Origin: Macrostomum hystrix | Lineage: Eukaryota; Platyhelminthes; Macrostomidae | Assembly: GCA_950097015.1 (NCBI GenBank) | Contig: CATNEN010000001.1 | Location: 24,530,001-24,594,000 of the forward strand | Direction of reading: 5' to 3' | Length of the DNA: 64,000 nucleotides | Part shown: piece by piece, positions 56,330 to 64,000 of the stretch | How the letters are laid out: the number at the start of each line of letters is the position of its first letter | How positions within the stretch are numbered: position 1 is the first letter of the stretch | Notes under the pieces: model-generated | Told to the model about the DNA's origin: nothing | The model's database searches: none | The model's input: the letters and a program-made list of their open reading frames with translations, nothing else | Made by a program: the position numbers and the translations under genes

Positions 56330-59300
56330 CAGTGTTGCCACTGACTGATTTCGAAAAAAAACGCAGGCCGAAAAAAATAACGCCAACTTTTTTTCTCATA
56401 AAAAGGACTTCCTTGCTAGCCGTATCACTGTTACCGGATTCGAATATTGTACTTATATTGTATCTATTGCATGTATATTGTGTCTGGTGACTTCTGACAC
56501 AGCGGCACTCATTCCAAAAATGCCAAAGACGAAAAACCAGTAGTTACTTGTTAGCAAATTTCGAGCAAAAATTATAATAATTAGTTTTTCTTCTTCTTAG
56601 GCACATGGGGAAGGCGTGCAAGAGCAGCGTTCTCCGCTTGTCGCTTCAGCCTTGCTGCTTCCTCGGCTGTGCGCTGAACGACTTGGTCCATTGCACGCTG
56701 TTCAATGACAAGCCGCTCAGACTCAAATTGTGACAGCCGAACAGAAACGGCCGTATCTTCTCCCTGTGCTTTGCGCAGCCTGTCAATCGCAATTTGAACG
56801 TCTCGCTCGGCTTCAATGCACTTTGCCGTAGTCTCCGCTTTCTTCGCGACCTGCTGGCTCTGTTCCTGAGCGAGGCGTTCGAGTGCATCTTTTCGCTCAG
56901 CGTTCTATAATGTTGCGGGAAATATTGAATTAAATACAGTAATATAAATTCATTATAAAAAGTAATTAATGTTTTCACGGAATGTTTTTACCTTCTCAGC
57001 TTCTCGGCGCAACTTCTCTTGTTCTGCTTCAGCTGCCTTTTTAATTACTGCCAGTTCACTTGCCTTTTTTTCAGCAGCCATTCGCTGCTTGTACTCGGAA
57101 CTCGCCTTTAAAAAGGCCTGGATTAGTTCATCAGGAATCGGCACATTTTTTGGTTTAAGGCTACGAGCACACAAAAAGCTGCGAGCTAAAAGTGAGTCTC
57201 GGAGCTTTTCGTCCGAGAGTCGATTTCGCTTTGGATTGGCGCTAGCGTCGTGGGACTTTCCGATGAACCGCTCTGCATCTGCGTTTCCATGAAACAGGGT
57301 GCAGCATGCAGAAGCAAGACGCGATAAAAGCGGGTATCGACCAGTCTTGGCAGCCTTCCTCCAACCACCAGCAATGTCGTGATTGTCAGGCAAAAGGAGA
57401 TCGCCGGCGTTGGTTCGCAGATTTAGTAGCCTAACCTCAGTTTGGAGGCTACTAATGTCGCTAGCTGGAACGACTAGAAGAAGCTTTTTAGCAACGAACA
57501 GCACAGCCTCTTCATCGACTTCAGTTGTGAAGTCCAGAAACTTCATGCAGCGCAGAACTTTCTTCTTGAGCGGCAGCTTCTCCTGCAAGTAGGTTGCCAC
57601 CGCTAGGTAAAACTGCTTAAAGCGAAAAAGTAGCGGCTTTTGCCGATCAGGCAGAGTAGCTTGCTGGCCAATTACAATCTTTGTCATGGGTAAATGCAGA
57701 CTTTGATCTTTAAAGTCGACGAATGCAACCGACTTCTTCTCAAAGGCAGATGGTTGTATAAACTGGATGGCAATGGCTTCAAGCAAGGCGGTCATCTCCG
57801 GATGCAGCCGGTGAATTAGGACTGTACAGCTTTCTTGGAGCAGTTTCTCAAAGCGGCTTGCAAGCTTTAGAGCGTGGATCATAAATCGGACGCAAACCAG
57901 TGTGTCCGGGTTTTGGATGGCAGCTCGGAGTCTTCGCATGCGGTCAGAATTGTCGTCAGATTGCGAAAGGAAGAGAGATAGAGGAACCCACTGCTCCTCT
58001 ATGCGCTCCAAGCAGGGAAGGAGAATGAGCCATCGTAACTCCACGTTCCGCTTGAAGGAAAGCTGTGCCATGCCAATTTGTTCTTGCAGGGCCTTGAATT
58101 CCTTTCGACGAGTAATGCTTCTGCTGAAGCAGGCAAAAATGTCGTCAGCAAGGTCGGACACTTCAGAAAGATGACAGTCTGAAGCCTTTCGAAATGCGTT
58201 GGCAACAATGTGCAGTGTGCAGCTACCTATGTCAAGTAGATGTTCGAGCTCAGGAGTTTGACGCAAGATTGCAGACACCCCGGCGTGTTCGCCAACCGTG
58301 AAGGCTAGCTAGCAGATCACGCTGCAACCATCGGAAAAATTTCCAATCCATTTCGATAAAGGGAGCTTGCTGTCCAAAACGCACTGTCGAATTAGTTGCG
58401 CACATGAAGCAGCGTCGTGGCCTTCCAGAGGAAGTTGGTTGAGCATCTCGACCACAACACTGCCCTCAGAATTAAGATAACGTACGCAAATCATCATAAG
58501 ACCGTCACTCTCATCATAGCTGATGGAGTAAAAGCCGAATGACGATTCTAGTGCATCCACACCCACAATCGACTCAGTTATTTTTTGCTGCACAAAAGGA
58601 ACGATCGCGAATGACAGCAAGTAGGCCTGCTTGGTGCGGGCACAAGAAAAGCTTGCAGCGATTTTAGAATCCGAAAACATGGCTCGGAATAAATCAGGGC
58701 TGTCGTCCTCCGTGTTAAAGCTCTTCGATTTGTATGCCGAGTTCCACACCCAGCGAATTTCGGCTGCAGTCGTTTTGATTGACTTGTCATCGCTACTACT
58801 AGCTGCTGGATCTTTCTGTTTAGTGCAGAAGGATGCGATTGACTTCTGCTTCTGCTGCAGTGCTGTAGCTGCATTTGCTTCGTGAATTTTTGCTTTCATG
58901 TGCTGTTTGATGGCGGAAATTCCACCGCTTCCAACATGTATCGGTCTATCGCAGAAAAGGCAGAACGCGTCTGTATTGACTTTACCCTTCGTCAACCATT
59001 TCTCTGCTTCTAGGGAAACAATCCAAGCGGCGTCGAAAGTTGTTAGCCGGGTTCGCTTTGAATCGTTCGACGCAGTGCTCATGCTCACAGAAATTATTCT
59101 TTGTTGTTGTTGTCTGGAGTTTAAAATCAGCTTATGATTGAAATGCATATGAAAATACTTAAGTTAAAATGGCAATGTCAGGTATGCTAATAATAACCTA
59201 TGGTATTGGGTGAGGGCGATTCTGTGGTGTTGAGGGCGGTTCTGTGGGTTCAAGGGCAATTCTGTGGGGTATTTTTAGTGGTTTTTAAATGTTACTAAGC

Positions 59301-59504
59301 AGGAAAGCAAAAGCGAGTTCTTTAAATTGTATTTTGTACAGTGTTTATTATTAGCATTACTGTTATTTGAGTGCAGTACAAAAATATTACAAGGATCAAT
59401 GAACCATTCAAGAAAAAACGCCAGAAAGTGAGAATTTGGAGAGAAAAAAACGCCTAACGCAAAAAAAACGCCAGCGTTAAAAAACGCCACAAGTGGCAAC
59501 ACTG
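56330..59504 (-). mobile_element. hAT-family DNA transposon with TIRs and 8-bp target duplication
   Basis: Terminal inverted repeats CAGTGTTGCCACT (56330-56342 and its complement at 59492-59504) are flanked by the 8-bp duplication ATCCTTGG on both sides (56322-56329 and 59505-59512). An 8-bp duplication and a CAG...TG-type end are hallmarks of hAT elements. Subterminal regions repeat AACGCC motifs, possible transposase-binding sites. The element, 3175 bp, contains one transposase gene. Confidence 0.95.
56581..59148 (-). CDS. hAT transposase with BED-type zinc finger, one in-frame TAG
   Basis: Exon 1 spans 59148-56992 and exon 2 spans 56904-56581; the 87-bp intron has GT-AG ends. N-terminal BED-like finger: CLFCDRPIHVGSGGISAIKQ then HMKAKIH. 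The catalytic-type core contains YSISYDESDGLMMI and GNFSDGCSV followed by LDIGSCTLHIVANAF, the arrangement found in hAT/ZBED-like transposases. The C-terminus is a Lys/Glu-rich coiled coil ending PHVPKKKKN, a nuclear localisation signal. The frame is continuous for about 826 codons except for TAG at 58311-58309, followed by CTAG. Whether it is a mutation or read through is not known. Confidence 0.88.
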
Positions 59505-59512
59505 ATCCTTGG

Positions 59513-60335
59513 CCCGAAAGAGATAAAGTCACGAAGTCCTGAGAAGCGCACACCGTGCAGAGTTTCAGTCGCAGTTAAAGGCTGTCAGTGTCCTGTGTAG
59601 CTCGGGTGGTGGGGGGAAGGCTAAGTTAGATTCGGGACTTAGCCAGAACTGAGCTTGCGAGCAGTCACACGCAGAGACTGAAGTGGGAAACTTAGACACT
59701 GATGGCACTGACAAGAGAGACTGAAATAATGTCAGAGAAAAAGTGAATGACAGGAAGAGGCTGGGTTGAGGGCCAGAGGAGCGGGGAGCTTTCTTTTATA
59801 GGCAGAGGCCTCCCATAGGGTCAGTGCAGAGTTAGAAAACACGTGATGGAATCACATGGTTTCTAAAAATAGCAACTGACATCAGTGGCGCCAGAAACGT
59901 CACTCCTACGTAGGTTCCTGTCCCATAATCAAAGCCCCAAGTGCAGTAAACGTGTTTACTTGCACTTTAAAAGACAAAGAGAGAGGCCAGTCACATGAGG
60001 AGAATCACGCGCTGACTGAGTGCAGACAACCACACACAAAGAAAAAGGACAAGGGACAACAAAGCCAGCGCGGGACAAAGAGGTGATGACTCATCCCTGG
60101 GGGGAAGAGACAACACACTCTAAGTGTAGGTGCCGCCGGGAAGGGAAAGGCAGAGAGGGGCAGACCAGACAACGCCAGAGAGGGTGGGCCGGGTAGCCAC
60201 TCAATGCAAGCAAAAAGGGGACACCTAAGCTACCTTGCAGGTGGGGCTACTGACAGCTAGTGAGACACCAATAGGCCCTAAGCAGTGGCTCACTACACTC
60301 TCCCTATCCAAATAAATAGTCGGAGAGACAAACGG
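59513..60335. other. Non-coding flank, part of the candidate LTR
   Basis: No protein gene. Contains the TATA box mentioned for the candidate LTR and, near 59866-59905, the block CTAAAAATAGCAACTGACAT with ACGTCACTCCTACGTAG, which partly recurs at 63616-63650. Confidence 0.4.
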
Positions 60336-60341
60336 AGAAAA

Positions 60342-60347
60342 TTTATT
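60342..60347 (-). promoter_or_regulatory. AATAAA signal downstream of the unrecognised gene
   Basis: AATAAA on the minus strand, about 430 bases after the stop of the 269-codon frame and 45 bases before the candidate LTR start. It could serve that transcript. Confidence 0.45.
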
Positions 60348-60778
60348 GAACAAAATGGAAACCGAAAATGTACTTCAGGCGCACAACAGATATAGGCGCA
60401 CACTCGAAAACTAAAAATAGGGCAGACTGCCCAGCAAAATGCTCACTGAAAAATTAGGGTCATGAACAGAAAACATTCCTGGGTCAGCAGAGAAAAGAAA
60501 CTGTCAAAAATTAAGCAAAACTTACACAAAACGGGGTCAAAATTGGGTTACGTCATAGCAAGGAGCAAGAGACTCCTGGCATAAAAGTAGGAAAATGTGC
60601 GACCTAACATGCATAGCGTCACACTGCGCTTTAAAATTTGGGCAGAGCTCCCAGGTGACTATAGAGATGCCCACTTTCACAGTAGTTCCTCTAGTGCCAA
60701 TGGGCAGATTCAACGCCATTTAGAAAATAATGGGCGTCCGGCACTTTCGGGCAACTAGCTACAGCCTTAGCAAAGGCT

Positions 60779-61588
60779 TCAGAGGCTGCCCAGGTGGCGA
60801 CAAGGGTGGCGAGCGGGCCGCAGATAGGGGCGAGCTAGGACTAAGGCAGCATCCAGGATGGCCTGATGTTCGCTTACGTGCAACACCTGGATGGCCCGGA
60901 GAAGCGGCCAGCTGTGGTAACCGATGTCAACATTGAAACGAGCCATGTCCATTATCAATCCCGCGAGCTCTTGTGCGGCAGTGTCGCGTAACTCAGCCGT
61001 GCCGTCGCCCGCCTCCGTCATTGTGCTAGCATCAACTTGGATGGGCGGCGCCGTTGGCAGTAACATGCCCGGCACAGGCGAAGGTGGCATGCACGGCGGC
61101 GTCACCGGCTCCAGTTTAACCTGTGGGCTAGCAGAAAAGAGGAGCTGCGCCGGGGGCCTGTCATCTTGGTTCAATGGCGTCAAGGGTTGACGCGCCAATG
61201 CTGGTGTCTCGGCCGCTGCCCTCTGGGACATCCGAATCCTGCGGATCCGCAGCAGGATAGGATCATTTTCCACTGCTTCGATGGGCACAGGCCGAGAAGC
61301 AGAGCTAGTTGAGTGGCTGACGAGCCGCCGCGTTGGCAGGCTGCCAGGCTGGGGATGCCTGTTCTCGCGAGCTGCTCGATGGGCGGCTGGTGTGCCGATC
61401 CGGAGATGGACCGGAACCCTGGGCGCGTTTCTGGGGCCGCCGAATGGCTCGAATTGTCCGCCAGCGGCTCCTATGGCGCGAGCCCTCGATGGCGGTGCGT
61501 CAGGACGCGTCGGCAGACGCCTTCCGGCTGGCCCGTCATCATCAGAGGAGTCAGAACGGGGAACATGGCGTCGCTTGGTTGGCAGCAT
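60779..61588 (-). CDS. Unrecognised Pro/Ala/Arg-rich protein, head-to-head with DDX1
   Basis: A 269-codon frame from ATG 61588. The first two thirds are low-complexity and rich in Pro, Arg, Ala and acidic patches (SDSSDDDGPAGRR), likely disordered. The last 90 residues look folded and helical (AAQELAGLIMDMARFNVDIG, LLRAIQVLHVSEHQAILDAA). No known domain recognised. Start codons of this frame and DDX1 are 275 bases apart on opposite strands, so they may share a promoter. A retroelement accessory protein is the alternative, since an LTR-like sequence with a purine tract lies just downstream. The opposite strand is also open in parts, so coding status needs transcript support. Confidence 0.45.
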   Translation of the reverse strand: MLPTKRRHVPRSDSSDDDGPAGRRLPTRPDAPPSRARAIGAAGGQFEPFGGPRNAPRVPVHLRIGTPAAHRAARENRHPQPGSLPTRRLVSHSTSSASRPVPIEAVENDPILLRIRRIRMSQRAAAETPALARQPLTPLNQDDRPPAQLLFSASPQVKLEPVTPPCMPPSPVPGMLLPTAPPIQVDASTMTEAGDGTAELRDTAAQELAGLIMDMARFNVDIGYHSWPLLRAIQVLHVSEHQAILDAALVLARPYLRPARHPCRHLGSL

Positions 61589-61862
61589 CGTCGAGCTGTA
61601 ACGGGGTAAAAGGCGACGAACTCTGCGGGCTACGCCGCTAACATAGGTTTTCGCCGTGAAGAACCCAGAGGTTCTTCATAGGCTTTGTAAATGTGTGAAT
61701 TAATGTAAGGGTTTAAAAAGTTAAGCAATATTTGAAAATGTCTAGCAATCTTATTAAAACGAATATGGTGCTACCAACTTATTTCTATATTTTCCGCTTT
61801 GAATACAGTCAATCCATTGCAGTTGCAGACCTAAAAAATTAAGATTTGCTATAAAACTTCTA
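61589..61862. promoter_or_regulatory. Divergent promoter region of DDX1 and the unrecognised gene
   Basis: 275 bases between opposing start codons. A perfect hairpin GAAGAACC-CAGA-GGTTCTTC lies at 61660-61679. No clear TATA box. Assignment rests on position only. Confidence 0.35.
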
Positions 61863-63300
61863 ATGACCACCGCGTTTGAAACAGAAATGGGTGTCATGCC
61901 CGAACTGTCAAAGGCTGTATCTGAGATGGACTGGATTTTGCCCACCGACATTCAGGGCGAAGCTGTGCCGCTGATCCTTGGCGGCGGCGATGTCCTAATG
62001 GCTGCTGAAACTGGCAGCGGCAAGACTGGCGCATTCTGCTTGCCGGTCCTGCAGATTGTCTATGAGACACTCAAAGATAATACCGAAGGTCAGATTCAAT
62101 AACTGAGGGCTGTGTGTAAGAAACACACTGGGTATTAATGTAAAAATTAATGGTTCCCTACACTCATAATTTGCTTGCTTATGGCACTTCTGATATTGAT
62201 TATCCACGCAGGCAAGTCGGGCAAGTCGGGAAGCTCAGGTGCATCCGCTGGTGCCAAGGCGTCCGCTAAGCAGTGGCGCTTCAATGTACATGATCGAACA
62301 GAACAGCTGGCCATCGATGCCGAGGGACTGCTGGTGCAGAGTCGGCACCCGAAGGTGGGTTCCGCTTTCGAAGATTTTTAATGCTTTTTAATGTTTTAAT
62401 AAAATATTTTTAAACCTCTGATGGTCATTAAATTCAAAAGCCTTTCAAATCAGACAGTCCTTTCTGTCTTTCAAATGGTCACCCACACCCCTGTCATTCA
62501 AATGGTCATTACCCACTCTCGGGTCAGGGTCAGTAATTCAAATGTGTCATTACCCACTCTCGTGTTGATCATTCAAATGTGTCATTAGCCATTCTCGGTT
62601 CAGTCATTCAAATGGTCATTACCCACTCTCGGTTCAGTCATTCAAATCTGTCATTACCCACTCTCGTGTCGGTCATTCAAATGGTCATTACCCACTCTCG
62701 TGTCAGCAGTTAAAATGGTCATTACCCACTCTCGTGTCAGCAGTTAAAATGGTCATTACCCACTCTCGTGTTAGCAGTTAAAATGGTCATTACCCACTCT
62801 GGAGTCAGTCATTCAAATGGTCATTGCTCCCACCCCAGGACTGGCACGGTGGCAGAGCTGCAGCGGGCGTCAAGAATCGCGGCAAGTACTACTTCGAGGC
62901 CACGGTCACAGACGAAGGCCTCGCCCGCATCGGTTGGGCTACGGCGGCCGCCAAGCTGGATCTGGGCACCGACGGCGAGGGCTACGGCTACGGCGGCACG
63001 GGCAAGAAGTCGCATCACAGACAGTTTGACAACTACGGCGAGTCGTTCATTCTCAGCGATATAATCGGCTGCTTTATCGATCTGGACAAAGGTGAGATTG
63101 AGTTCTCCAAGAATGGAAAGCTATTCGGCAAAGCGTTCGACATTGACCAGGGCCATCGCTCGGCAGCATTCTATCCCTGCATCTGCCTGAAGAACGCAGA
63201 GATGCGCGTGAACTTCGGCCAGACTGAGTTCAAGCATCCGCCGCCAAAGCCTTACACTGCCGTGTGCCAGGCGGCTAAGGACTGCCTGACTATGGGGCCG
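61863..63300 (+). CDS. DDX1: DDX1 DEAD-box RNA helicase, 5' part (continues beyond the window)
   Basis: Exons 61863-62088, 62212-62354 and 62839-63300 join in phases 1 and 0. The N-terminus has the Q-motif region ([20 protein letters not shown]) and Walker A motif I ([13 protein letters not shown]). The helicase core is then interrupted by a SPRY domain ([60 protein letters not shown]), an insertion unique to DDX1 among DEAD-box proteins. DDX1 acts in tRNA ligation, RNA processing and RNA-DNA repair. About 266 of an expected 730-740 residues are present; the donor at 63301 (GTGAGA) leads into an intron that is not closed before 64000. Intron 2 carries a minisatellite ending at the acceptor. 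Confidence 0.96.
62475..62828. repeat. ~34-bp minisatellite in DDX1 intron 2
   Basis: About ten units of CATTACCCACTCTCGTGTCA plus GTCATTCAAATGGT or GCAGTTAAAATGGT. The array ends eleven bases before the acceptor CAG at 62836-62838. Confidence 0.95.
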
Positions 63301-64000
63301 GTGAGAATGGACTTGCTTCTCTATCTGTAGTAGTTGTGGCAGTTGTAGTAGTAGTACTAATAGTAGTAAGTAGCGGAAGTAGATGTAGTTGTATTATAGT
63401 GGTGGTAGTTAGTAGCATTTGAGTGTGCCATATAACCTGCGAGACCAGTGACAATTGAAAAATACACGAATCCGAAAATAAGTCCAAGCTGTGTTTACTA
63501 AATGCATTTAAATTGAAACCTGATGAAATCTACAGTTATAACAAAATGCGTTAATATTGGCTGCATATTAGGAAACTTTGCGCTTGTCTAGACCAGTTAA
63601 AAGTTGTCGATTGCTAAAAATAGCAATGACGTCACTCATCCGTAGCACATCGAAGGACATGCAGACTTGCAGCTAAAATATAATATGAGTCACTTAAAGG
63701 ATCACGTGCTCAGGTAAAGGGCACGTTCTACCACTCAGAGTGAAAGAATCCAACAGGCTCGGATCCAAGTCTGAGAACAAAGACCTGAAGGAGATAATAG
63801 ATTAGGAGCGAACTAAGGCAAGCCTAGGTAACGTCGGCATTAGTTAGAGCGAAAATTGAGGTACACCTAGCGACTCACTTCATCAATACTTTCCTGTTGG
63901 GTGTGGCTTAACTAGCTAGCTATGACTGTAGCTGTATTCTCACTGAAACCCACAGTCGAGCTCAAGCAGTCAGACCAGCTGTGCTCAGCCGCCTAAGAAT
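63301..64000 (+). other. Open-ended DDX1 intron
   Basis: Begins with GTGAGA and a short TAGTAG microsatellite (63330-63420). Near 63616 is CTAAAAATAGCAATGACGTC ACTC, combining a MEF2-like and a palindromic CRE-like motif. No further DDX1 exon was recognised. Confidence 0.45.

Larger units (their letters stand above)
56240..60297 (-). mobile_element. Candidate LTR interrupted by the hAT element
   Basis: On the minus strand a purine tract (GGATAGGGAGAG, 60309-60298) is followed at 60297 by TGTAGTGAGCC, the TG start expected of an LTR. The sequence contains a TATA box (TATAAAAG, 59800-59793) and, after removing the hAT insertion, ends near 56242 with CA followed by TATTGGAG, a possible primer-binding region. 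The gag-protease relic lies further along in the same orientation. No second LTR copy was found in the window, so this remains a proposal. Confidence 0.4.

Noticed and set aside
56953..59148. Two separate host genes in place of one hAT transposase
   Set aside because: Both frames share phase, are split by one TAG, and lie between TIRs with an 8-bp target duplication.
1..64000. CRISPR arrays
   Set aside because: The many tandem arrays lack unique spacers between repeats and lie in a eukaryotic genome.

Overview
The window is nuclear DNA from an animal. Protein genes carry short GT-AG introns, AATAAA signals, signal peptides and typical metazoan domains: ELOVL elongase, BiP, an EGFR-type ectodomain, ADA2, WSC/PAN, BIR/RING and DDX1. 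Roughly a fifth of the sequence is tandem repeat (about twenty separate arrays, mostly 17-34 bp units), and transposable elements are dense. This would suit a repeat-rich invertebrate such as a free-living flatworm (Macrostomum-like), but that is inference only; no rRNA or mitochondrial marker is present.

Layout. 0-2 kb: last exon of one ELOVL gene, a miniature transposon and a minisatellite. 2-7 kb: ankyrin-repeat protein kinase gene (+). 7.3-9.8 kb: BiP/GRP78 gene (-) whose 3' end is replaced by foreign sequence. 10.3-17.7 kb: minisatellites, a duplicated non-coding segment and a full-length non-LTR retrotransposon (-) with a 13-bp target duplication. 17.7-22.3 kb: a 21-bp satellite with higher-order structure. 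23.2-24.2 kb: a minisatellite and a retropepsin relic. 25.1-26.8 kb: intronless secreted EGFR-like ectodomain gene (-). 27.8-32.4 kb: large minisatellites around a SAP/CCCH gag-like relic. 33.5-36.7 kb: ADA2 (-), five exons, with arrays in three introns. 39.3-40 kb: reverse transcriptase relic. 40.5-43.1 kb: complete ELOVL gene (+) with a second copy of the miniature transposon in its last intron. 44.8-53.1 kb: two paralogous WSC-PAN secreted protein genes (-), one frameshifted, flanking a truncated LINE, an IAP gene (BIR plus RING, -) and a second LINE relic. 54.3-60.3 kb: an LTR-retroelement gag-protease relic (-) with a hAT transposon (TIRs, 8-bp TSD) nested in its presumed LTR. 60.8-64 kb: an unrecognised gene (-) head-to-head with the 5' part of DDX1 (+).

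The genes do not form a pathway. What ties the window together is genome dynamics: minisatellites sit inside introns of almost every intron-bearing gene, several transposons are caught with clean target duplications, and four coding regions are broken by one-base length changes in short homopolymer runs, which may be consensus errors. Exon boundaries were derived by hand from splice consensus and reading-frame phase.
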